Shown: positions 27,641 to 37,443, counted from the first letter of the stretch. The stretch is DNA of 64,000 nucleotides from Riemerella columbina (GCF_030517065.1 NZ_CP103950.1:682001-746000), one strand, 5' to 3'. Notes: generated by a model not told the origin, from the letters alone. Made by a program: numbers and translations.

Positions 27641-28477
27641 TTACTCAAACTGCATAGAAACAGGGAGTTTAAAGTACGAACGCACCGCCTGACCGTTAAT
27701 TTTGGCAGGTTGCCACTTGCCTTTAATTTTTTTAATGGCGCGCTCAGCTTCTGCATTAAAGGCTTTGTTCTGTCCTTCGGCTTTTACAGCGGAGAGGCTA
27801 CCATCTTTCTCCACGATGAAAGTAACAGTAGCGCTGATGATGCCCTCTTCCCCAGAGAAATCCTCTTGGTCAAAGTTTTCTGCCACCTGCGCCCTAAAAC
27901 GATTGATACCGCCGATAAACTCTGCCTCCACATCTACTTTGGTTGCCACTTGGTTGGTGGGTTGTGGCGTTGCTGTTGAGGTTGGCGCTGTGACAGGTCC
28001 TGTTGGTGGCGTTGGAACCACAGGCGTTATGTTGGTTTTAGGGATTAAGCCCTCGCTGTTGGTGGTGCCAATGGCAGCCGTGTTCAGCGCCTTGACTTTA
28101 GGTAGCGGTTTTTCTATCACTGCGTTTCGGGTGGGTTCTGGCACGCGGTAATCTATGGTTTTCACTTTTACCGCAGAGGCTGGAGCTTGCGGCTTTACAA
28201 CTGGCGGCATGACCACTTTGGGCTCCTCTATGGAGATGGCTTTCAGCCTGATGTTCACAGGTTCTGGCGCTTGGTGGTGTGCCGTAGATTTCTGAAGATA
28301 CAAAGTGGATACGCCAACCACAGCACCAAATAGAGCTACCCCAGTGATGAGCGCTTTTTGGAGAAAATAATCCGCATCGTGGCGTAGGGCATAGGCGCCA
28401 TAGGCTTTGTTTTTATGCGCAAATAGAATGTCATCTAATTGCTGTTGCTCGTTTTGTTTTTGGAAAAATGTTATCAT
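27641..28477 (-). CDS. TonB-like energy transducer
   Basis: 278 residues. Cytoplasmic N-terminus typical of bacteroidotan TonB homologues (QLDDILFAHKNKAYGAYALRHD), one membrane span (about 42-62), a long Pro/Val/Thr-rich periplasmic spacer (80-180) and the C-terminal TonB domain (about 185-278: EGIISATVTFIVEKDGSLSAVKAEG, AERAIKKIKGKWQPAKINGQ, RSYFKLPVSMQFE). It passes proton-motive force to outer-membrane receptors. No ExbB/ExbD genes are near. The hairpin at 27583-27613 follows its stop codon. Confidence 0.9.
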   Translation of the reverse strand: MITFFQKQNEQQQLDDILFAHKNKAYGAYALRHDADYFLQKALITGVALFGAVVGVSTLYLQKSTAHHQAPEPVNIRLKAISIEEPKVVMPPVVKPQAPASAVKVKTIDYRVPEPTRNAVIEKPLPKVKALNTAAIGTTNSEGLIPKTNITPVVPTPPTGPVTAPTSTATPQPTNQVATKVDVEAEFIGGINRFRAQVAENFDQEDFSGEEGIISATVTFIVEKDGSLSAVKAEGQNKAFNAEAERAIKKIKGKWQPAKINGQAVRSYFKLPVSMQFE

Positions 28478-28805
28478 TTGTTAGAAATTTAAAATTAAAA
28501 CCTAATTAACTACACAAATGATTATTAGTTTTGGTAGCTTTTTGCAAAAAGTAATTACGAACCATCAACTATCTTGCCATAATGCAGAGTTTAATTTTCA
28601 AAATGATGATGTTTTTAATTTTCCCCTTACTTTTTGATGATGAAAATGGGTTTAAAATAGCCTATATTACGCCATTTTCTTTAGAAAAATAAAAAGACAA
28701 AAATAATATTGAAAATACCAATGCCAATTTCTGCCGTTGTGATATAGCAATGGTTAAACCGAATGATCAATCCATATTTTATAGTGATGTGGGCACAAAA
28801 GGTTA
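28478..28805. other. noncoding spacer between the TonB-like gene and carB
   Basis: About 330 bases of AT-rich sequence without a credible gene. It must hold the promoter of the TonB-like gene on the minus strand; the nearest candidate is a TACTTTTTG (28544-28552 region), which has one base too many for TAnnTTTG. The palindrome at 28806-28825 is listed separately. Confidence 0.4.
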
Positions 28806-28825
28806 GGGGAACAATATTGTTCCCC
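28806..28825. promoter_or_regulatory. 20-bp perfect palindrome next to carB
   Basis: GGGGAACAAT followed at once by its exact reverse complement ATTGTTCCCC, 34 bases after the carB stop codon. It could form the stem of a carB terminator (weak T-run on the minus strand, TAACCTTTTGT) or be a protein-binding site. Confidence 0.5.
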
Positions 28826-28858
28826 CAAACTCCCCATTGATTTATTCGTTTCTGTTTT

Positions 28859-31800
28859 TTACATAGCTTGCATTTGGAAACTCATACTTTCTATCACTTT
28901 TAAAATGGCTTCTACGGTGTCCATGGAGGTGAGGCATGGCACGCCATTTTCTACGGACATACGGCGGATTTGGAAGCCATCGCGTTCCGATTGCTTACCT
29001 TTCGTCATGGTATTGACCACATATTGCACTTTCCCTTTTTGAATCAGGTCGATGAGGTTCACCTCTTCCTCACCGATTTTATACCCCACCTTGCACGGGA
29101 TGCCGTGTTGCTCAAAGTGCTTGGCAGTGCCTTCTGTTGCCCAGATTCTAAAGCCCACCTCGTGGAAACGCTTAGCGAAAACGGCAGCTTCATCTTTGTG
29201 CTTGTCGGCAACGGTGAAGAGGATAGAGCCGTGGGTCGGAACCTTGCGTCCAGCGGCAATCATACCCTTGTAGAGGGCTTTTTCTAAGGTAGAATCTTTG
29301 CCCATCACCTCGCCGGTAGATTTCATCTCTGGTCCGAGGGAAATATCCACCTTGGTCAGTTTAGAAAAGGAGAAAACAGGCACTTTGACAAAGACCCCCT
29401 CTTTCTCAGGAACCAAGCCACTGGTATAGCCTAAGTCTTTCAGCTTCTGTCCTAATATCGCTTTGGTGGCGAGGTTTGCCATAGGAACATCGGTGATTTT
29501 AGACAAGAAAGGTACCGTTCTGGAGGAACGAGGATTAACCTCTATCACATAAACTTCGTTCTCAAAGAGCACATATTGAATGTTCATCAGTCCGATTACA
29601 TTCAGTCCTTTGGCGAGGCGCTGGGTATATTCCACCAAATCGTGGAGGCATTTCTCGTTGATGTTCTGTGGTGGATAGACGGCGATGGAATCTCCCGAGT
29701 GGATGCCTGCGCGCTCTATGTGTTCCATAATCCCAGGGATAACCACCGTTTCTCCATCGGAGATGGCATCTACTTCCACCTCTTTGCCCACCATATATTT
29801 ATCGATGAGGACAGGATGCTCAGGGCTGGCTTCCACGGCATTCTCCATATAATGGGCGAGTTCTTTCTCGTTATAGACAATCTCCATCGCTCTACCGCCA
29901 AGCACATAGCTGGGGCGTACCAACACAGGGTAGCCGATGCCGTTCGCTATGCTGATGGCTTCTTCTTTGGAAATGGAAGTCTTGCCGACAGGCTGCGGGA
30001 TGCCCAATTCTTGAAGGGCTTTTTCAAATTTATCTCGGTTTTCGGCGCGGTCTAAGTCTTCCAGCGAGGTGCCTAAAATCTGCACACCGTGGGCGGCTAA
30101 TTTATCCGCTAAATTGATGGCGGTCTGCCCTCCAAACTGAACGATAACCCCCTTGGGCTGTTCTAAGGTAATGATGTTCATCACATCTTCCTCCGTGAGG
30201 GGGTCAAAGTAGAGCTTATCCGAAATGGAAAAGTCGGTGGAAACTGTTTCGGGGTTGTTATTGATGATGATCGCTTCGTAGCCCATTTCTTTAATAGCCC
30301 AAACGGAATGAACCGTAGCATAGTCAAACTCTACGCCTTGACCAATGCGGATAGGCCCAGAGCCCAGCACAATAATCTTCTCTTTATCGGAGACGATGCT
30401 TTCATTTTCTTCCTCATAGGTGCCGTAAAAGTACGGGGTTTCGCTCTCGAACTCTGCGGCGCAGGTGTCCACCATCTTGTACACAGGCATTATGCCATTA
30501 TCTTTTCTGAACTGAAAGACTTCGCGCTGGCTACAGCTCCAAAGATGAGCGATGTTGATGTCGGAAAAGCCCAAACGCTTAGCTTCCCTTAAGATTTCTG
30601 GGTTAAAAGGGTTCTCGGTGATGGTGTTCTCGTAGTCCACCAGTTTTTTAAGCTTCCAGATGAAGAAGGGGTCTATCTTACTCCACTCCACAATCTGTTG
30701 CCAGTCGTAGCCACGGCGTAATGCTTCGCCGATGATGAACAGGCGCTCATCATCACAGATTTTAATGCGGCGTTCTATCTCCTCATTGGTGAGGGCTTGG
30801 GCTTGTTTGGTCTTTAACCCTAAGTGGCGGATGCCCGTCTCTAAAGAACGGATGGCTTTTTGTAGGGATTCCTCAAAGTTGCGCCCTATCGCCATCACTT
30901 CGCCTGTAGCTTTCATCTGGGTGGAGAGTCTGCGGTCGGCGGTTTCAAACTTATCAAACGGAAAGCGAGGGATTTTGGTCACTACATAGTCCAGCGCAGG
31001 CTCAAAGCAAGCGTAAGTTTTGCCAGTTACAGGGTTCATAATTTCATCTAAGGTTAAACCTACAGCGATTTTGGCTGCAATCTTGGCGATAGGGTAGCCC
31101 GTGGCTTTACTCGCTAAGGCGGAAGAGCGGGACACGCGTGGATTAACTTCAATGATATAATAATTAAAAGAATGTGGGTCTAATGCCAGCTGGACATTAC
31201 AACCGCCCTCTATACCTAAGGCTCTGATGATTTTTAGAGAGGCATTTCTCAGGAGTTGGTACTCTCTATCGGACAGCGTTTGGGAAGGCGCCACTACAAT
31301 AGAGTCTCCAGTGTGCACACCTACGGGGTCTATGTTTTCCATATTGCAGACCACTATGGCGTTGTCATTGGCATCTCTCATCACCTCGTATTCTATCTCC
31401 TTATAACCCGCAATAGATTTCTCGATGAGGCATTGCGTTACTGGGGAATACTTCAATCCTAACTCGGCGATTTCTTTCAGCTCGGTTTCGGTGGCTGCAA
31501 TACCGCCGCCAGTGCCACCCATGGTAAAGGCAGGGCGAACGATAACCGGATAGCCAATGCGTTCGGCAAATTCTAAAGCGCCTTCTACGGTATTCACAAT
31601 GTCCGACTCTGGAACAGGCTCCCCCAAGTCGTTCATCAAGGCACGGAAGAGGTCACGGTCTTCCGCTTGGTTAATGGCAGAGAGCTTGGTGCCTAAAACC
31701 TCCACGCCGTATTCTTCTAAGATGCCAGATTTCTGCAGTTCTACCGCCATATTGAGCCCTGTCTGTCCGCCCAGTGTAGGGAGGAGGGCGTCGGGTCTTT

Positions 31801-32038
31801 CTTTGCGAATGATTTGGCTCACAAACGGTAACGATATGGGTTCTATATAAACCTTATCGGCAATTTCTACATCCGTCATAATGGTTGCGGGGTTAGAGTT
31901 GATGAGGATCACGCGGTAGCCTTCTTCTTTCAGGGAGAGGCAGGCCTGTGTTCCGGAGTAATCAAACTCTGCGGCTTGCCCAATGATGATGGGTCCGCTG
32001 CCGATGACTAAAATGGTTTTGATATCTGTTCTTTTCAT
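28859..32038 (-). CDS. carB: carbamoyl-phosphate synthase, large subunit
   Basis: 1059 residues, close to the standard length. Two homologous halves each begin with an ATP-grasp synthetase ([22 protein letters not shown] near residue 10; [20 protein letters not shown] near 560), with [20 protein letters not shown] and [20 protein letters not shown] as the second half-markers; the C-terminal MGS-like regulatory domain ([17 protein letters not shown]) is complete. It makes carbamoyl phosphate with CarA, for pyrimidine and arginine synthesis. Unusually, it is about 3 kb away from carA, with four elements inserted between them. Confidence 0.97.
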   Translation of the reverse strand: MKRTDIKTILVIGSGPIIIGQAAEFDYSGTQACLSLKEEGYRVILINSNPATIMTDVEIADKVYIEPISLPFVSQIIRKERPDALLPTLGGQTGLNMAVELQKSGILEEYGVEVLGTKLSAINQAEDRDLFRALMNDLGEPVPESDIVNTVEGALEFAERIGYPVIVRPAFTMGGTGGGIAATETELKEIAELGLKYSPVTQCLIEKSIAGYKEIEYEVMRDANDNAIVVCNMENIDPVGVHTGDSIVVAPSQTLSDREYQLLRNASLKIIRALGIEGGCNVQLALDPHSFNYYIIEVNPRVSRSSALASKATGYPIAKIAAKIAVGLTLDEIMNPVTGKTYACFEPALDYVVTKIPRFPFDKFETADRRLSTQMKATGEVMAIGRNFEESLQKAIRSLETGIRHLGLKTKQAQALTNEEIERRIKICDDERLFIIGEALRRGYDWQQIVEWSKIDPFFIWKLKKLVDYENTITENPFNPEILREAKRLGFSDINIAHLWSCSQREVFQFRKDNGIMPVYKMVDTCAAEFESETPYFYGTYEEENESIVSDKEKIIVLGSGPIRIGQGVEFDYATVHSVWAIKEMGYEAIIINNNPETVSTDFSISDKLYFDPLTEEDVMNIITLEQPKGVIVQFGGQTAINLADKLAAHGVQILGTSLEDLDRAENRDKFEKALQELGIPQPVGKTSISKEEAISIANGIGYPVLVRPSYVLGGRAMEIVYNEKELAHYMENAVEASPEHPVLIDKYMVGKEVEVDAISDGETVVIPGIMEHIERAGIHSGDSIAVYPPQNINEKCLHDLVEYTQRLAKGLNVIGLMNIQYVLFENEVYVIEVNPRSSRTVPFLSKITDVPMANLATKAILGQKLKDLGYTSGLVPEKEGVFVKVPVFSFSKLTKVDISLGPEMKSTGEVMGKDSTLEKALYKGMIAAGRKVPTHGSILFTVADKHKDEAAVFAKRFHEVGFRIWATEGTAKHFEQHGIPCKVGYKIGEEEVNLIDLIQKGKVQYVVNTMTKGKQSERDGFQIRRMSVENGVPCLTSMDTVEAILKVIESMSFQMQAM

Positions 32039-32186
32039 TGTCTTTGCTATATAAGAGGTTTTATTTTTGAATGTGGGGCGCAGGCTCTGCCACCGTTGCC
32101 AAAGGCTGTACAGCGGTAAAGGTTGCCGTGCGAGCCTTGGGCGTGTGGTGCTGAGGGGGAGCGCTCATCTTGCTTGGTTTTTGCTT

Positions 32187-32864
32187 TTATAAAAGCGCTT
32201 GTTTAATGGTGGTGTTGATGTTGTTCACGAGGTTCTGGTATTCAGTATCGCCTTCAATCACGATGAGGGCGTTGATGGTCTGCACGAGTTGCTTAAAAAC
32301 TTCCTGCATCTCCTTTCTGGCTTGCTTAGACCTACCGATTTCTATGGCGCCCTTCTGTTCCGTACGCTGGTTATAGAGGCTGATGAGCTGGTTGTTGGCT
32401 GCCGCAATGGCAGTGGTCCACGCCGTAGCGCCCATAGTCTGTACCGCCTCTGCATAAGGGCTCTGGGAGAGATCTTCTAAGAGATTAGAGAGGATTCCTG
32501 TTTCCTCTTGGAGGGGCTTGGACTGGATGTTTTTGCCGTATTTCTCAATGACCAAAATGAGGGCTTTGGCCGCCTTCTGTTGCGCTTCCTCTGGGTGGGT
32601 GGCAAAGACTTTGGCGTGGCTGTACAGCCCCATGAAATAGCGGTCTCGCAAGGCATCTAACTCGCTTATTTGCTCTGTGAACTCGCTCTTGCTGAGCGGC
32701 TTTAGTGCTTGGTCTAAAGCGGCAAACTGGGTATCAAACTCGGTGATTAGCGCTTGGAGTTTGGGATTTTGGAGATTGGCTTGTGCTAAAAAAGTCTGCA
32801 CGGAACTCATCACTTGGTAGAACTCCATCAATCTGATCGTTCTTAAATTCGTTATGTTTATCAT
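32187..32864 (-). CDS. DUF6261 family helical protein
   Basis: 225 residues, almost entirely alpha-helical with no signal peptide or membrane span. The N-terminal NITNLRTIRLMEFYQVMSSV, the middle KAFATHPEEAQQKAAKAL-like part and the C-terminal IGRSKQARKEMQEVFKQLVQ match the DUF6261 family that is spread in Bacteroidota. Function is unknown. It lies between carA and carB, immediately downstream (minus strand) of the 42-bp minisatellite, and its own transcription start is not evident. Confidence 0.75.
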   Translation of the reverse strand: MINITNLRTIRLMEFYQVMSSVQTFLAQANLQNPKLQALITEFDTQFAALDQALKPLSKSEFTEQISELDALRDRYFMGLYSHAKVFATHPEEAQQKAAKALILVIEKYGKNIQSKPLQEETGILSNLLEDLSQSPYAEAVQTMGATAWTTAIAAANNQLISLYNQRTEQKGAIEIGRSKQARKEMQEVFKQLVQTINALIVIEGDTEYQNLVNNINTTIKQALL

Positions 32865-32970
32865 TTTCTTAATTTTTAATAGATTTTATTAAATTTTATT
32901 GCTGTTTCATAGCGTGCCGATGTTCCTGGTGTATTCAGGGAGCTGTCCCGATGCGGTCCGCATAATTTTT

Positions 32971-33205
32971 AAAGTCATTTGGGGCTGTCAACACGGCTGG
33001 ACACTCACTTTTGAAGTCCATTGGGACTGTCAACACGGCTGGACGCTCACTTTTGAAGTCCATTGGGGCTGTCAACACGGCTGGACGCTCACTTTTGAAG
33101 CCCGTTGGGACTGTCAACACGGCTGGACACTCACTTTTAAAGTCCATTGGGGCTGTCAACACCGCTGGACACTCACTTTTGAAGTCCATTGGGATTGTCA
33201 ATGGA
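32971..33205. repeat. 42-bp tandem minisatellite, five full copies plus a partial sixth
   Basis: Units begin at 32971, 33013, 33055, 33097 and 33139, with a partial one at 33181-33205. Units differ mainly at two places that alternate between A and G (GGGRCTG and GGACRCTCAC). Within a unit GTCCA and TGGAC enclose GCTGT and ACGGC around a CAAC loop, so each copy can fold as an RNA or single-strand hairpin. The period is 14 codons and both strands remain open across the array (plus-strand frame from 32899, minus-strand frame 33246 to 32935), but neither frame has family resemblance or a convincing start. Confidence 0.9.
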
Positions 33206-33566
33206 GTGTGGCGGTGGTTCTGGGGGTAAAAAGGTGGTGTTTCCATAGGGCGCTGGTGGTTTTTAGGATTGAACTATTTTGATTTCATCTTGATGCTTGG
33301 GCTTTGGGTGGGCGTTGGCGATATCCCGTGCGGTGGTTTCTTTTTTGAGGTAAATATAAATAAAATTTCTGAAAAATAAAACGCTCAATAATGGGTTAAT
33401 AGTGCTTATCGCAGGGCTGGATTTTCTCCCCAATGTTAAGAGCTGGCTGTCTCCTCGGTGGGAAGGGTGGTTGCTGAAATGGTTGGGATATTTCATCGCT
33501 GGGGATAGCCTGTTGGCGAGGTTGAGGAGAGCGTGGTGGTGGAGGGGTGCTGTCATCTGGTGGGGT
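33206..33566. other. spacer without a recognised gene
   Basis: About 360 bases between the minisatellite and the end of the first YD-type gene. Short frames exist on both strands but none shows a domain, a signal peptide or a start context worth calling. The run GTGGCGGTGGTTC and similar Pro/Gly-rich translations suggest decayed or low-complexity sequence. Confidence 0.4.
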
Positions 33567-34259
33567 TTAGTCTTCATCATAGGTCATTTGGCGTTGGATG
33601 GTTTCTACTTTCTTATTATCTAAATAGGTGATGCATTCGGTCCAGTTGCCGTGGGCATCGTAGTTGGTGTATTTGAAAGTGTAGTGCTGCACGGGGGCGG
33701 TGGTTTGTTGTATGGACTGGTGCTTTGTGTCGATGTTGGTACTGGTTTGCTCTACGGAGATGCGCTCTATATCGCCGTGGGCATTGTAATGCATTAGCGT
33801 GGTGATCTCTTTGTTTTCGGGGATGTTGTACAGTGTGGTTGCCGTTAGTGTGCCGTGTTCATCAAAGGTGTTGATGTTAATGAACCACCGTTTTATATCT
33901 AAATACTCAATGATGCGGTTGCTGGAGTCATCATAAATAAAAGTAGAGACATTGTTTGGATTGTTTTCACCCTCATCTAATAATGCGGCGGCGTATTTCT
34001 GCCCCTTTTCGTTGTATTGATATTTATAGTGGTAGGTCTTACCATCTAATTTAAGGGTTTCTATATCGCCATTGAGAGAGAAGGTCTCTTGCGAGGTGTT
34101 TTTTTTCGTTATTTTGCCATTTTTACCGATGGTGGAAGTGGTGGTAGTAACGGTTTTGACCTTGTCTTTGAAGTTTTTGGTTTGGCGGTCGTTTTTATAA
34201 TGCTGGGCACTGAGCAATCCAATGATACAGAGGAATAAAAGGGACAGGCGGGCGTTCAT
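33567..34259 (-). CDS. secreted YD-repeat-like protein (paralogue 2)
   Basis: 230 residues with a signal peptide (about 1-19, LLSAQ). The body holds several degenerate RHS/YD-like units: YKYQYNEKGQKYAAAL, STFIYDDSSNRIIEYL, NTFDEHGTLTATTLY, HYNAHGDIERISVEQ and YTNYDAHGNWTECITYLD. Such repeats form beta-strand shells in larger toxins, but this protein is small and single. It follows a paralogue (34265-35026) by 5 bases. Function unknown; probably an exported accessory protein of the carA-carB insert. Confidence 0.6.
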   Translation of the reverse strand: MNARLSLLFLCIIGLLSAQHYKNDRQTKNFKDKVKTVTTTTSTIGKNGKITKKNTSQETFSLNGDIETLKLDGKTYHYKYQYNEKGQKYAAALLDEGENNPNNVSTFIYDDSSNRIIEYLDIKRWFININTFDEHGTLTATTLYNIPENKEITTLMHYNAHGDIERISVEQTSTNIDTKHQSIQQTTAPVQHYTFKYTNYDAHGNWTECITYLDNKKVETIQRQMTYDED

Positions 34260-34264
34260 AAGGT

Positions 34265-35026
34265 TTATTTTTGATAATAGGTGTATTCTCTTAGGAGGGT
34301 GTTTATGGGGTTTCCATTTTGGCTGATGGTGAGTTTAGACCAATTTCCTGGGGAACTTTCGGGCTGATATTGGTATTTATAAGTGAAAGTTGTAGGATCA
34401 AAGAATCGGGGCTCTCCATCTTCTACGGTCATTGGGTAAGCGGTCTCTTGGCTGACCAATCCTTCCGCGTTATATTGATATTCAGACCTACTTTGCGGCG
34501 TTTGCGTATAGTCAGTGTGGTCAATTTGGCTGATGAGCTGCCCTTGAGCGTTATACTTGAATTCCGGAGACATTAAAACGGAGACATTATTCCTAATATT
34601 ATAGATTTTTATTTTGGCTACGCGCCCCTCTGCATCGTAGAGATAGACCCATTGCATTCCGGCATAGGTTGTTTCCGTGATGAGGCGGGGGCGCCCATTT
34701 TGGTCATAGAGGTAGTATCTCAGTTCGGGATCTCCGGAGATCTCCAGTTTGACCCTATTACCTTGATAAAAGTATTTGGTGGTGCGCGTCTTGCCCTGAG
34801 TTGAGATTTCTGTCTTCTTCAAAAGTTGCCCATTGGCGTTGAACTCCAAGATCATCTCCTCGCTCTCATCCGTTGCATCATGGTGGAGGATTCGGGTTTG
34901 CTTCACGGTTTTTACCAGCCCTTTCAACTGATAGCCGTGCAGGTTGTTTTCATTAAAATCATCACTAAACTGAGCTTTCATCAGTCCAAAACAATAGAGC
35001 AGGGCGAGGAGTAAGATCGGTTTCAT
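34265..35026 (-). CDS. secreted YD-repeat-like protein (paralogue 1)
   Basis: 253 residues with a signal peptide (about 1-18, LMKAQ). Repeats: EFNANGQLLKKTEIS, YLYDQNGRPRLITETT, YLYDAEGRVAKIKIYN, KYNAQGQLISQIDH, QYNAEGLVSQETAY and a C-terminal YQYQPESSPGNWSKL block shared with its downstream neighbour. It starts 13 bases after the carA stop codon, so it is probably on the pyrB-carA transcript. No enzyme motif can be seen. A similar repeat style appears in the cytoplasmic protein at 55423-56808. Confidence 0.6.
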   Translation of the reverse strand: MKPILLLALLYCFGLMKAQFSDDFNENNLHGYQLKGLVKTVKQTRILHHDATDESEEMILEFNANGQLLKKTEISTQGKTRTTKYFYQGNRVKLEISGDPELRYYLYDQNGRPRLITETTYAGMQWVYLYDAEGRVAKIKIYNIRNNVSVLMSPEFKYNAQGQLISQIDHTDYTQTPQSRSEYQYNAEGLVSQETAYPMTVEDGEPRFFDPTTFTYKYQYQPESSPGNWSKLTISQNGNPINTLLREYTYYQK

Positions 35027-35039
35027 TAGGGTTGAGATT

Positions 35040-36128
35040 TTAAACGGAGGGTTGAGCGGTTTTAAAGGTCGCCATCATCTCAATAAATTCATCAAAAAGG
35101 TAGTTGGCATCTTCGGGGCCTGGGCTGGCTTCGGGGTGATACTGCACGGAGAAGCACGGGTGTATTTTGTGGCGCACACCCTCGTTGGTTCTGTCGTTTA
35201 GAGCGATGTGGGTTTCCTCTAAATCTGTGTGGGCAAGACTGTCTTGGTCTATGGCATAGCCGTGATTTTGGGAGGTGATCGCCACTTTCTGCGTGCGGAG
35301 GTCTAACACGGGGTGGTTGCCGCCACGGTGCCCAAATTTAAGCTTGAAAGTCTTAGCGCCACACGCCAAACCGATGACTTGGTGCCCCATACAGATCCCG
35401 AAAATAGGGACTTTGCCCAAAAGTTGGCGTACCGTCTGATGGGCGTGGGGAACATCTTGCGGATCGCCAGGTCCATTGGAGAGCATAATGCCATCTGGAG
35501 CCATCATCAGGATTTCCTCGGCGGTGGTATCGTGAGAAACCACGGTGATGTCGCAGTTGCGCTGTGATAGCTCTCGGATGATGCCCAACTTAGCCCCGAA
35601 ATCGATCAAGACCACCTTGAAGCCTCGCCCTGGGGCAGCAAATGGGGTTTTGGTGGAGACCTTTTTAATCTGGTCGGTGCTGAGGTTTTGGGCTTTTAGC
35701 TCTGCAATGATGGCGGTTTCGTCTGCATCGGCATCCACAATTCTGCCTTTGACTACGCCTTGGTTTCGTAATATTCTGGTGAGCTTCCGAGTGTCTACCC
35801 CAGCAATGCCCACCAAGCCTTTTTTCGTGAAGAACTCCTCTAAGGACATCTGCGCACGGAAGTTGGACGGGAAGTCGCAAACTTCTTTCACTATGAGCCC
35901 TTTGATGGAGGGCTCTATGCATTCATAATCGTCCCTGTTAATGCCATAATTCCCGATGAGCGGGTAGGTCATACATACAATCTGGTCGCAGTACGAGGGG
36001 TCGGTCAGGAGCTCCTGATAGCCCGTCATCCCTGTATTGAAGACCACTTCTCCTGTGGTGGCTTCCGTGTTGCCAAAGCCTGTGCCGTGGAATATTTCGC
36101 CTGTTTCTAAAATGAGTTTCTTTTTCAT
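35040..36128 (-). CDS. carA: carbamoyl-phosphate synthase, small (glutaminase) subunit
   Basis: 362 residues. N-terminal CarA domain (LETGEIFHGTGFGNTEATTGEVVFNTGMTGYQE and so on) and C-terminal class I glutamine amidotransferase: LSNGPGDPQD, nucleophile Cys in IFGICMGHQVIG and the His/Glu pair in FSVQYHPEASPGPED. It supplies ammonia to CarB. Six bases after the pyrB stop codon, so the two are one unit. The downstream carB is displaced by the inserted genes. Confidence 0.97.
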   Translation of the reverse strand: MKKKLILETGEIFHGTGFGNTEATTGEVVFNTGMTGYQELLTDPSYCDQIVCMTYPLIGNYGINRDDYECIEPSIKGLIVKEVCDFPSNFRAQMSLEEFFTKKGLVGIAGVDTRKLTRILRNQGVVKGRIVDADADETAIIAELKAQNLSTDQIKKVSTKTPFAAPGRGFKVVLIDFGAKLGIIRELSQRNCDITVVSHDTTAEEILMMAPDGIMLSNGPGDPQDVPHAHQTVRQLLGKVPIFGICMGHQVIGLACGAKTFKLKFGHRGGNHPVLDLRTQKVAITSQNHGYAIDQDSLAHTDLEETHIALNDRTNEGVRHKIHPCFSVQYHPEASPGPEDANYLFDEFIEMMATFKTAQPSV

Positions 36129-36134
36129 ATCGCG

Positions 36135-37061
36135 TTACTTTTTATTAGTTATATGGGTTGAAGGTTGAGTGGTTGTAAAGGTAAAGCCGTGCTGTTCTAA
36201 GGCTTGTTTCAAAATTGCCATTCTGGCGAAAACGCCGTTCTGCATTTGTTTGAAAATACGAGAGCGTGGGCACTCCACCAAGTCGGAATCTATCTCCACG
36301 CCTCGGTTGATGGGCGCTGGGTGCATAATGATGGCGTGGGGTTTCATCTTTTGCTCTCTTTCTTTGGTGAGGCCGTAGTTTTGGTGGTATTTTTTGAGGG
36401 TAAGTTTCATCTTTTCGCCGTGCCTTTCGTGCTGAATGCGCAGGAGCATCAAGACATCAACCTCTTTGATTAAATCTTCTATAGCGAGGTAGGTGCCGTT
36501 GATAAACTCCGCCTCATCAAACCAATCTTCCGGCCCAGAAAAGTAGACCTTGGCGCCTAATTTCCGCAGGGCTTCGGCGTTGGAGTTGGCGACACGGCTG
36601 TGTTTGACATCGCCCACAATACCGACCTTCAGCCCCTTGAACTTCCCGAACTCTTGATGGATGGTCAACAGATCCAACAGACACTGCGAGGGGTGGTTGC
36701 CCTTGCCATCGCCACCGTTAATGATGGGAATGTTAATGTTTTTGAGGTTTTTATAATAGGCATCTTCGGCATGGCGAATGACCACGATATTCACCCCAAT
36801 GCTTTCCATGGTTTTTACCGTGTCGTAGAGGGATTCGCCTTTGTTCACCGAGCTGGTGGCTACATCAAACGGGATGACCTGAAGTCCTAATTTCCGCTCT
36901 GCTATATCAAAGCTGGTTTTGGTGCGTGTGCTGTTTTCAAAAAAGAGATTAGCGGCATAAATAGGCTGTTGGCACTGCGCTGATTGCCCTTCCGCAAAGG
37001 CTTGGGCGCTGTTCAGTAAAGTCAAGAGGTCTTGTTCCGAAAGTCCAGAGATGGTTAGCAT
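36135..37061 (-). CDS. pyrB: aspartate carbamoyltransferase, catalytic chain
   Basis: 308 residues. Carbamoyl phosphate loop [19 protein letters not shown] (about residues 47-66), the [12 protein letters not shown] block, the [11 protein letters not shown] switch and [16 protein letters not shown] near the end. First committed step of pyrimidine synthesis. No pyrI regulatory chain is present. A leader of about 130 bases with a terminator-like hairpin (37095-37119) precedes the ATG, which suggests attenuation (see that entry). Confidence 0.96.
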   Translation of the reverse strand: MLTISGLSEQDLLTLLNSAQAFAEGQSAQCQQPIYAANLFFENSTRTKTSFDIAERKLGLQVIPFDVATSSVNKGESLYDTVKTMESIGVNIVVIRHAEDAYYKNLKNINIPIINGGDGKGNHPSQCLLDLLTIHQEFGKFKGLKVGIVGDVKHSRVANSNAEALRKLGAKVYFSGPEDWFDEAEFINGTYLAIEDLIKEVDVLMLLRIQHERHGEKMKLTLKKYHQNYGLTKEREQKMKPHAIIMHPAPINRGVEIDSDLVECPRSRIFKQMQNGVFARMAILKQALEQHGFTFTTTQPSTHITNKK

Positions 37062-37087
37062 ATGGTTTTAAATTTAAAAAGGTTAGC

Positions 37088-37119
37088 ATAAAAAAAACGA
37101 AGCCTAAAAGGCTTCGTTT
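37088..37119 (-). promoter_or_regulatory. terminator-like hairpin in the pyrB leader (attenuator candidate)
   Basis: AAACGAAGCC / GGCTTCGTTT stem with a 5-base loop, followed on the minus strand by a run of eight T (37097-37090). It lies only 27 bases before the pyrB ATG and downstream of the likely promoter at 37198-37205, so it would stop transcripts before the operon unless read through. Directly before it on the minus strand is a U-rich stretch (GATTTTTACTTTCTC... to TTATTTTTCCTC, 37160-37121). Confidence 0.7.
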
Positions 37120-37197
37120 GAGGAAAAATAATATCGTGAGAAAGTAAAAATCTCCCTTTTGTAATGGTTTTATGTTTTCACCGCTTAGCATTGCCGA

Positions 37198-37229
37198 CAA
37201 AAGTAGAATATTTTTTTTAATTGCACAAA
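37198..37229 (-). promoter_or_regulatory. promoter of the pyrB-carA operon
   Basis: Minus strand: TTTG at 37229-37226, 20 bases, TACTTTTG at 37205-37198. Both elements match the Bacteroidota sigma factor consensus. The expected start of transcription is near 37190. Confidence 0.7.
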
Positions 37230-37443
37230 TGTTTTTAAAGTTTCCAAAGTTTAATTAAAATTTATAAATTTACAATTTTTAAAAATAATGGCTAAATATT
37301 GTTTATTTAATACAAAAAAATCTTAATTTAAAATATTTAAAAATGTAATTTGGTGATATTTTTATGTTTTTTTTGTAGTACCAGTGGAATGTTATAAATA
37401 ATGAAATCATATCGTAATAAATATAACCTTTAATATACAATAG
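37230..37443. other. AT-rich spacer between divergent pyrB and the decayed surface gene
   Basis: About 210 bases of very AT-rich sequence. No open frame of note. It must hold the promoter of the plus-strand gene at 37444, but no exact TAnnTTTG was found close to it, which fits decay. Confidence 0.4.

Noticed and set aside
32971-33205. CRISPR array
   Set aside because: The 42-bp units are directly joined without unique spacers, and no cas genes are near.
32899-33282. Plus-strand coding region through the minisatellite
   Set aside because: TTG start, no promoter, low-complexity product rich in Trp, His and Cys; kept only as a finding about the repeat.
36949-37200. Independent 83-codon gene upstream of pyrB
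   Set aside because: It overlaps pyrB by 113 bases and crosses the terminator hairpin; treated as a possible leader frame only.
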